In this document: positions 1-3,880 of the stretch, piece after piece | Position numbering within the stretch: the stretch's first letter is position 1 | Layout of the letters: every line of letters begins with the position of its first letter | Source of the DNA: Kiloniellaceae bacterium | GTDB taxonomy: Bacteria; Pseudomonadota; Alphaproteobacteria; Kiloniellales; Kiloniellaceae | Length of the DNA: 7,055 bases | Reading direction: 5' to 3' | Assembly (NCBI GenBank): GCA_028280915.1 | Contig: JANQKX010000263.1 | Location: 1-7,055, forward strand | The notes under the pieces: generated by a model | Databases searched by the model: none | Seen by the model: only the letters and a program-made list of their open reading frames with translations | What the model was told of the DNA's origin: nothing | Program-made: the position numbers and the translations under genes

Positions 1-60
1 TGGATTGTTCTTGTATCGGCCGTTCTTGTATCGGCCGTTCTTGGATTTTCCGCTTGCCAT
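1..60 (-). CDS. Possible small basic protein with KNGRY repeats, N-terminal part only
   Basis: Reading leftward from an ATG at 60-58, an open frame of 20 codons runs off the window edge without a stop. The translation is MASGKSKNGRYKNGRYKNNP: strongly basic, with the pentapeptide KNGRY twice in tandem and a third partial copy (KN). The repeat comes from a 15-bp DNA tandem repeat that keeps the frame. The ATG lies 36 nt after the YHS-gene stop, so it could be the next gene of the same transcript. There is no clear Shine-Dalgarno; the bases just before the ATG form one arm of a hairpin. I do not recognise the protein, and with 20 codons visible it could equally be a non-coding minisatellite. 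The sequence left of the window decides this. Confidence 0.3.
   Translation of the reverse strand, partial: MASGKSKNGRYKNGRYKNNP
7..43. repeat. 15-bp direct tandem repeat, about 2.5 copies
   Basis: The unit GTTCTTGTATCGGCC occurs at 7-21 and again without change at 22-36, and a third copy starts at 37-43 (GTTCTTG) before diverging. Because the unit is 15 bp, it translates as a five-residue repeat in every frame; on the minus strand it gives KNGRY. Identical copies suggest a recent slippage-type duplication. The array may continue differently beyond the window edge. Confidence 0.85.
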
Positions 61-97
61 GGCTGCGCCAAGCCGCGTCGGTCCGTAAGGCGCAGCC
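61..97 (-). other. Hairpin abutting the YHS-gene stop and the next ATG
   Basis: GGCTGCGCC at 61-69 and GGCGCAGCC at 89-97 form a perfect 9-bp inverted repeat with a 19-nt loop. On the minus strand the stem starts at the last base of the YHS stop codon (TAG, 99-97) and ends one base before the possible ATG at 60-58. No T-tract follows, so it is not a classical intrinsic terminator. It could stabilise the YHS mRNA 3' end, terminate weakly, or hide the start of the following ORF from ribosomes. The inverted repeat is seen directly; the role is inference. Confidence 0.6.
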
Positions 98-564
98 TAG
101 TCCAGAACCTTGGGCCAGTTGGCGTTGCCGGCGGCGATGTTGCCTGGAATGTCTTGTTCCCATCTCTGCTGGACCGAGCGGCTGTAGTTCAGGTAGAGCT
201 TGCCGTCGACGATTTTCCAGGCCGCGGGATCGGTGCTCGCGGTGTAGCCTTGGGAGACGGCCCAAGCGCAGTAGCCGCCGTACTGAGGGGCGTATTGCGC
301 CGGGTTGGCGGTAAAAGCCGCGCGGTTCTCCGCCGACGCAAAACGCCACACCGCGCCATCGTATTCCGCCGTGAAGGCGTCGGAACCTTCCACCGGACGG
401 CCTTCCGTATGATAGGACACCACATCGTATCCGCTGGCCGCTAGGTCGCTGAGCCAGGCTTTGTAGACGGGGTCCTTGGCGGCCTGGGCGGGCAGGGCGA
501 ACAGCAGAAAGAGGGCGGCGAAGGTCACGAGAAAGCGCGGGCAGCGGCGCATAAGCGGGGTCAT
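97..564 (-). CDS. Secreted YHS-domain protein
   Basis: A 155-residue protein. Residues 1-28 form a signal peptide: basic start (MTPLMRRCPR), hydrophobic core (FLVTFAALFLLFALP) and an AQA-A cleavage site after residue 28, which predicts a periplasmic or exported protein. Residues 46-104 match the YHS-domain family seen in exported proteobacterial proteins: GYDVVSYHTEGRPVEG, then WRFASAENRAAF, YAPQYGGYCAWAVSQGYTA and, in the tail, KIVDGKLYLNYSRSVQQRW. YHS domains are often linked to metal binding; here the domain has a single Cys (C99), and no function is established for this subgroup. The frame is open further upstream to a TTG at 636, but the ATG at 564 is chosen because it gives an exact signal peptide and lies 6 nt after GGGAGGGGAG (580-571), an unusually strong Shine-Dalgarno. 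It follows greB by 171 nt and probably has its own promoter. Confidence 0.87.
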   Translation of the reverse strand: MTPLMRRCPRFLVTFAALFLLFALPAQAAKDPVYKAWLSDLAASGYDVVSYHTEGRPVEGSDAFTAEYDGAVWRFASAENRAAFTANPAQYAPQYGGYCAWAVSQGYTASTDPAAWKIVDGKLYLNYSRSVQQRWEQDIPGNIAAGNANWPKVLD

Positions 565-570
565 TGACGG

Positions 571-580
571 CTCCCCTCCC
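571..580 (-). promoter_or_regulatory. Strong Shine-Dalgarno of the YHS gene
   Basis: GGGAGGGGAG on the minus strand, 6 nt before the ATG at 564. It fixes the start of the YHS gene downstream of the longer open frame. Its first six bases, GGGAGG, are exactly complementary to the CCTCCC motifs of the candidate small RNA at 1507-1650, which makes it a possible target (inference). Confidence 0.8.
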
Positions 581-630
581 AGGGTCGGTCTGTGGCTGCT
601 CTGGATGTAAGGTCTCGGCGCCGGATTTTC

Positions 631-636
631 AGTCAA
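631..636 (-). promoter_or_regulatory. Possible -35 element (TTGACT) upstream of the YHS gene
   Basis: TTGACT on the minus strand matches the sigma-70 -35 consensus in five of six bases and lies in the greB-YHS gap, 66 nt before the YHS ATG. No convincing -10 is found at 16-18 nt; TTACAT, 20 nt further, is a poor candidate. The hexamer is the only promoter-like element I can point to here. Confidence 0.25.
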
Positions 637-654
637 ATGATTGAGAGCACTTTT

Positions 655-685
655 GATCGGGAAATCCCGGGGGCTTTTCCCGATC
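655..685. repeat. Perfect 10-bp inverted repeat between greB and the YHS gene
   Basis: GATCGGGAAA at 655-664 and TTTCCCGATC at 676-685 are exact reverse complements around an 11-nt, C/G-rich loop. It lies 50 nt after the greB stop. On the minus strand the stem is followed by AAAAGTGC, not a T-tract, so it does not look like a standard intrinsic terminator in that direction; on the plus strand CCCC follows. Either a greB 3' hairpin or a dyad operator for the YHS gene is possible. Confidence 0.6.
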
Positions 686-735
686 CCCTGCGCCGTCTTG
701 TATCCATGGTAAGCATGACATGGGGCGGGCCGGGA

Positions 736-1299
736 TCACCCGTCGTCGTATGAAATGGCCACCACTTCGATGTATTTGGCGCCGCCGGGCGTGGCGACGG
801 CGACCACGTCGCCTTCCTCGGCGCGCATCAGGGCGCGGGCAATGGGCGAGATCCAGCTGACCTTGCCTTTGCCCGTGCGCGCCTCGTCGATGCCGACGAT
901 GCTGATCACACTGTCTTTGGCCTCTGCGTCCCCCTCCGCATCCGCATAGGTGACCGTCGCGCCGAAAAACACTTGATCGCGGTTTTTCTGATGGGCCGGG
1001 TCGACCACCTGGGCGCTTTCGATGCGCTTCATGAGGAAATGGAGCCTGCGGTCGATTTCCCGCAGGCGCTTTTTGCCATAGATGTAGTCGCCGTTTTCCG
1101 AACGATCGCCGTTGCCCGCGGCCCAGGCCACCACCTCCACCACCTTGGGCCGCTCAACCCGGCGCAGCTGGTCCAACTCTTCTTGCAGCAGGCGCAGACC
1201 CTTGGGGGTCACGTAGTTTTTTTGCCCCTTGGGCAGGGCATCCGGCGGGCTCGGCTCCGGCGTGTCGGAATCGGTTTCTTTTGTGAAGGCCTTACTCAT
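736..1299 (-). CDS. greB: Transcription elongation factor GreB
   Basis: A 187-residue Gre factor, which stimulates the intrinsic RNA-cleavage activity of backtracked RNA polymerase through its secondary channel. Residues about 28-98 form the N-terminal coiled coil (YVTPKGLRLLQEELDQL to HFLMKRIESA), with the tip motif GDRSENGDY at 64-72. D65 and E68 correspond to the acidic tip residues that coordinate the catalytic Mg2+ in the family. The following YIYGKKRLREIDRRL is the GreB type of sequence rather than GreA. Residues about 108-185 are the FKBP-like C-terminal domain (FFGATVTYAD, SWISPIARALM, GDVVAV, YIEVVAISY). About 25 Pro- and acid-rich residues precede the domain and make it longer than Escherichia coli GreB (about 158 aa). 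The frame stays open to 1635, but that would cross the terminator at 1507-1539, so the ATG at 1299 is chosen. The Shine-Dalgarno is weak (GTGGAAAACAAG). Confidence 0.94.
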   Translation of the reverse strand: MSKAFTKETDSDTPEPSPPDALPKGQKNYVTPKGLRLLQEELDQLRRVERPKVVEVVAWAAGNGDRSENGDYIYGKKRLREIDRRLHFLMKRIESAQVVDPAHQKNRDQVFFGATVTYADAEGDAEAKDSVISIVGIDEARTGKGKVSWISPIARALMRAEEGDVVAVATPGGAKYIEVVAISYDDG

Positions 1300-1331
1300 C
1301 TTGTTTTCCACGGCAATTCTGAAACGGCATC

Positions 1332-1354
1332 GGCGGCAAAGAGAAGCAGCCGCC
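1332..1354 (-). other. Possible hairpin in the greB 5' leader
   Basis: On the minus strand GGCGGC (1354-1349) can pair with GCCGCC (1337-1332) over an 11-nt loop. An outer GGCAT/ATGCC pair (1370-1366 with 1330-1326) flanks it asymmetrically. It lies about 33 nt before the greB ATG. Short GC-rich stems are common at this base composition, so no specific role is claimed. The rest of the 207-nt gap between greB and the terminator shows no convincing promoter. Confidence 0.25.
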
Positions 1355-1506
1355 TTTATCCGAGCATGCCGTACCGCCCCCCTTGGACTCAACCCCCCAG
1401 GGCTCAAGATGTTGCGGCCGAGCTCTGGCGCCCCTGAACCCGCGGCGGCGGGCCAAACGCCCGTGCCCTGCTGCGGAAGGAAGGGGTTTCCGGCAACATA
1501 GCCCGC

Positions 1507-1539
1507 AAAAAAAAGCCCGGAAGCAAAATGCTTCCGGGC
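1507..1539 (-). terminator. Intrinsic terminator with 10-bp stem and T8
   Basis: On the minus strand GCCCGGAAGC (1539-1530), loop ATTTT (1529-1525), GCTTCCGGGC (1524-1515) is a perfect 10-bp stem followed directly by eight T (1514-1507). This is a textbook Rho-independent terminator for leftward transcription only; no T-tract follows on the plus strand. It lies 270 nt after the lysR stop and 208 nt before greB, at the end of a chain of hairpins with no protein ORF. It therefore most likely ends a small RNA, possibly also the lysR transcript. Confidence 0.94.
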
Positions 1540-1650
1540 AAGTTGAACAGGGAGGCTTTTCGTCTGGGAGACGAAGGACCTCCAATATGTGGGAGGCCCT
1601 GGATCCGAGCGGGAGGCGCTCGGAAGAAGTATCAAGCAAAACCGCTTGAA
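1507..1650 (-). ncRNA. Candidate small RNA with repeated CCTCCC (anti-Shine-Dalgarno) motifs
   Basis: Read on the minus strand, four hairpins follow one another and lead into the terminator. H1: TCAAGC/GCTTGA (1649-1644 with 1637-1632). H2: TCCGAGCG/CGCTCGGA (1624-1617 with 1611-1604), 8 bp, loop CCTCC. H3: AGGGCCTCC/GGAGGTCCT (1600-1592 with 1583-1575), 9 bp with one G-U pair. H4: TTCGTCT/AGACGAA (1575-1569 with 1565-1559), 7 bp, loop CCC; it shares base 1575 with H3. CCTCCC occurs at 1616-1611, 1596-1591 and 1555-1550, and TCTCCC at 1571-1566. The last CCTCCC lies in an apparently single-stranded stretch before the terminator. C-rich, anti-Shine-Dalgarno motifs in loops are known from several alphaproteobacterial trans-acting sRNAs (for example the CcsR RNAs of Rhodobacter and the 'cuckoo' RNAs of Rhizobiales). 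I see resemblance in design only and cannot claim homology. The 5' end is not defined; it could lie up to about 1680. No protein ORF with a ribosome site fits here. Confidence 0.72.
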
Positions 1651-1680
1651 TTCCTGAGATGCTGCAACGCAACATCGACA

Positions 1681-1808
1681 TTTATTAAAATAGGGGATAT
1701 TCCGATTTTTACTAATTCATTTCGAACAGTGGAGCTATGCGGCTGGTGCATATCTTCCAAGACGTTGATTCAACGTAATAAATTAAAATATTCCAAATAA
1801 ATTTTCAT
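1681..1808. other. AT-rich intergenic segment upstream of the candidate small RNA
   Basis: This 128-nt stretch is clearly AT-rich, with runs such as AATAAATTAAAATATT and TTTATTAAAATA, in an otherwise GC-rich window. It lies between the lysR stop and the hairpin chain and is the natural place for the small-RNA promoter (minus strand). I see several -10-like hexamers (for example TATTTT at 1692-1687) but no convincing -35 at the right distance, so no promoter is placed. The 9-mer TATTTTAAT occurs twice on the minus strand (1790-1782 and 1692-1684), each time near a GGAATAT. Confidence 0.5.
1762..1776. promoter_or_regulatory. Perfect 15-bp palindrome, possible operator
   Basis: ACGTTGA (1762-1768), one central base, TCAACGT (1770-1776). 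The two arms are exact reverse complements. It lies 32 nt after the lysR stop, inside the AT-rich segment and upstream of the candidate small RNA. There is no T-tract behind it on the minus strand, so it is less likely a lysR terminator than a binding site for a dimeric regulator. The binding protein is unknown. Confidence 0.45.
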
Positions 1809-2699
1809 TTAGAACTTGGCTTCGGCCACTTTCCTCAACAGGAAATCGCGGAACACGCTGATTCGCTTCGAGGCCCGCATTTCGTCGGCATAAACGAAGT
1901 AGGCATCGAACTGGGGGCCTTTCACATCGGGCAGAACCTGCACTAGATTGTCGTTCCCCAGGGCGACAAAATCGGGCAGGGCGCCGATGCCGGCGCCGGC
2001 CTGGACCGCGTTCATGACCCCATAGACATTGTTGATGGTCAGATCGGCCCGGCGCATCTGGTTTTTTTCCAGACCCAGGCGCAGCAGCCAGTTCACATCG
2101 GGCACGGGCGGGCGGTTTTCGTCGCCGTAGACCACGACCCGGTGATTGTCCAGGTCCACGGGCTTGTGGGGCATGCCGTAGCGGTTCAGGTAGGAGGTGG
2201 AGGCGTAGATATGGATGTTGGCGGTCACCAGGTGACGCTGGATCAGATCGGCCTGCTTGGGCGGGGCAAAGCGGATGGCCACGTCCGCCTCGCGCATGGA
2301 GAGGTCCAGCTCGTGGTCGGCGACGATCAGGTTCACATGGATGTCCGGGTAGAGCTCCATGAACTCGTGGATGCGCGGGGATAGCCAGGTGGCGCCGAAG
2401 GCTACGGTGGTGGTGATGGAAAGGGGTCCCTTGGGCCGGTCCTTGCTTTCCGTCAGCTGGGCCTCGGTCATGGCCAGCTTGGCGAAGACCTCGTGGGCCG
2501 TGCGGTACAGCAGCTCGCCCTGCCCGGTCAGGATCAGGCCCCGGGCGTGGCGGTGGAACAGGGGCACCCGCAGGCTGTCTTCCAGTGCCGAGACCTGGCG
2601 GCTCACCGCTGATTGACTGAGATTGAGGGTCTCCCCCGCATGGGTGAAGCTGCCCGCCTCGGCGACGGCATGGAAAATTCTGAGCTTGTCCCAATCCAT
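1809..2699 (-). CDS. LysR-family transcriptional regulator
   Basis: A 296-residue protein of normal length for the family. Residues 1-60 are the LysR winged helix-turn-helix: MDWDKLRIFHAVAEAGSF, then AGETLNLSQSAVSRQVSALE (the recognition-helix region) and PLFHRHARGLILTGQGELL. Residues about 90-290 are the two-lobed periplasmic-binding-protein-like effector domain (GPLSITTTVAFGATWLSPRI, VNLIVADHELDLSMREADVAIRF, and late in the chain AVQAGAGIGALPDFVA). Such regulators act as dimers or tetramers and respond to a small ligand, which is not predictable here. The ATG at 2699 is supported by the wHTH beginning at residue 1 and by GAAGGAGAG 6 nt upstream. It starts 60 nt after trxB on the same strand, with no terminator between them, so co-transcription is likely and a redox-related regulon is a reasonable inference. 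The stop is TAA at 1811-1809. Confidence 0.94.
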   Translation of the reverse strand: MDWDKLRIFHAVAEAGSFTHAGETLNLSQSAVSRQVSALEDSLRVPLFHRHARGLILTGQGELLYRTAHEVFAKLAMTEAQLTESKDRPKGPLSITTTVAFGATWLSPRIHEFMELYPDIHVNLIVADHELDLSMREADVAIRFAPPKQADLIQRHLVTANIHIYASTSYLNRYGMPHKPVDLDNHRVVVYGDENRPPVPDVNWLLRLGLEKNQMRRADLTINNVYGVMNAVQAGAGIGALPDFVALGNDNLVQVLPDVKGPQFDAYFVYADEMRASKRISVFRDFLLRKVAEAKF

Positions 2700-2759
2700 G
2701 GTGACTCTCCTTCGCCCGATTTGGACCGTGTTTTGCCTGGAAAGACCTCGGCCGCGAGC

Positions 2760-3731
2760 CTATTCGGCGGCCTGGCTGGCGCCTTGTTCCAGGTGGGCCA
2801 GGTACTTTTCCGCTTCCAAGGCGGCCATGCAGCCCATGCCCGCGGCGGTCACCGCCTGGCGGAAGACCTTGTCCACGCAGTCGCCGGCGGCGAAGACGCC
2901 GGGCACGTCGGTCTTGGTGGAACCGGGCGCGGCGATGAGATAGCCCTCGTCGTCCATGGCCAGATGGTCCTTGAAAACCGCGGTGGCCGGGTCGTGACCG
3001 ATGGCGATGAAGAGGCCGGTCACGGCCAGATCCGAAAGGGCGCCCGATTTTACGTTGCGCAGACGCACGGCCTCCACCCCGTCCATGGGGCCGTCCCCGC
3101 CCAGGACCTCGTCGACCACGGAATCCCAGATCACCTGGATATTGGGGTGGGCGAAGAGGCGGTCCTGGCCGATCTTTTCCGCCCGCAGGCTGTCCCGCCG
3201 GTGGATCAGGGTCACTTTAGAGCAGATGTTGGCCAGATAGAGGGCTTCCTCCACGGCCGTGTTGCCGCCGCCAACCACGGCGACTTCCTGATTGCGGTAA
3301 AAAAAGCCGTCGCAGGTGGCGCAGGCGCTGACGCCGCGGCCGTTGAACTTGGCCTCGCTTTCCAGCCCCAGCCAGCGGGCCTGGGCCCCCGTCGCCACGA
3401 TGACCGCGTCGGCCAGATAGGTATCGCCGCTGTCGCCGGTGCAGGAGAAGGGGCGGGCAGAAAAGTCCACCGCCGAGATCATGTCGGAAAAGAACTTGGT
3501 GCCCACGTGGGCGGCCTGGGCCTGCATTTGCTCCATGAGCCAGGGGCCTTGGATCACGTCGGCGAATCCGGGATAGTTTTCCACATCGGTGGTGATGGTC
3601 ATCTGACCGCCCGGCTGAAGCCCGTGGACCAGCGAGGGCTGCAGATTGGCCCGCGCGGTATAAATGGCAGCGGTCAGCCCGGCGGCGCCCGAGCCGATGA
3701 TCAAAACCTTGCTTTTGTGCGTTGACGACAT
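2760..3731 (-). CDS. trxB: Thioredoxin reductase (NADPH, FAD-dependent)
   Basis: A 323-residue protein of normal length for low-molecular-weight bacterial thioredoxin reductases, which pass electrons from NADPH through FAD to thioredoxin in the cytoplasm. Seen in order: the N-terminal FAD-binding motif GSGAAG at 13-18 within VLIIGSGAAGLTAAIYTARA; PGGQMTITTDVENYPGF at 40-56; the redox-active CATC at 137-140 (SACATCDGFFYR); the NADPH-binding GGGNTAVEEALYL from 154, with HRRD at 177-180; and the C-terminal FAD-binding GVFAAGDC at 278-285 followed by RQAVTAAGMGCMAALEAEKYL. All catalytic elements are present. The start codon is ATG; the upstream purines (AGGAAAATCGGGAAC) are a weak ribosome site. 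It is the first gene of a probable trxB-lysR operon; 149 nt separate it from the large gene upstream. Confidence 0.97.
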   Translation of the reverse strand: MSSTHKSKVLIIGSGAAGLTAAIYTARANLQPSLVHGLQPGGQMTITTDVENYPGFADVIQGPWLMEQMQAQAAHVGTKFFSDMISAVDFSARPFSCTGDSGDTYLADAVIVATGAQARWLGLESEAKFNGRGVSACATCDGFFYRNQEVAVVGGGNTAVEEALYLANICSKVTLIHRRDSLRAEKIGQDRLFAHPNIQVIWDSVVDEVLGGDGPMDGVEAVRLRNVKSGALSDLAVTGLFIAIGHDPATAVFKDHLAMDDEGYLIAAPGSTKTDVPGVFAAGDCVDKVFRQAVTAAGMGCMAALEAEKYLAHLEQGASQAAE

Positions 3732-3793
3732 GTTCCCGATTTTCCTGGCTTGCGCGGCCCGAATCCCGCGGCGGAGGCTGCATGAGTGCTGAG

Positions 3794-3822
3794 AACATAG
3801 GCATGCAAAACAAGCCCCGCAA
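3794..3822 (-). promoter_or_regulatory. Weak candidate promoter for trxB
   Basis: On the minus strand TTGCGG (3822-3817) and TATGTT (3799-3794) are separated by exactly 17 nt. The -10 matches the sigma-70 consensus in four of six bases and the -35 in three (TTG). It would leave a leader of about 60 nt before the trxB ATG. It lies in the only gap that could hold a trxB promoter, but the match is modest. Confidence 0.3.
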
Positions 3823-3880
3823 GCCTTCTGACAGGCCCTGGGACTTGGATGCGTTCCTCAGCGGTTGCGGCGTTTGCCGG

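Noticed and set aside
565..636. Extension of the YHS protein to a TTG at 636
   Set aside because: The ATG at 564 has a very strong Shine-Dalgarno and starts an exact signal peptide; the extension would place 24 extra residues before it.
1300..1635. N-terminal extension of GreB to 1635
   Set aside because: It would be encoded through the intrinsic terminator at 1507-1539 and shows no family similarity.
1771..1794. General-stress (EcfG-type) promoter GGAAT...CGTT on the minus strand
   Set aside because: The spacer is only 14 nt and the -35 lacks the final C of GGAAC, so the match is too poor.
1528..1800. Plus-strand 90-codon frame through the lysR-greB gap
   Set aside because: Its ATG lies in the loop of the terminator hairpin, there is no Shine-Dalgarno, and the composition simply follows the AT-rich DNA.
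3732..3880. Terminator for the 639-residue gene
   Set aside because: No GC-rich stem followed by a T-tract is visible in this gap on the minus strand.
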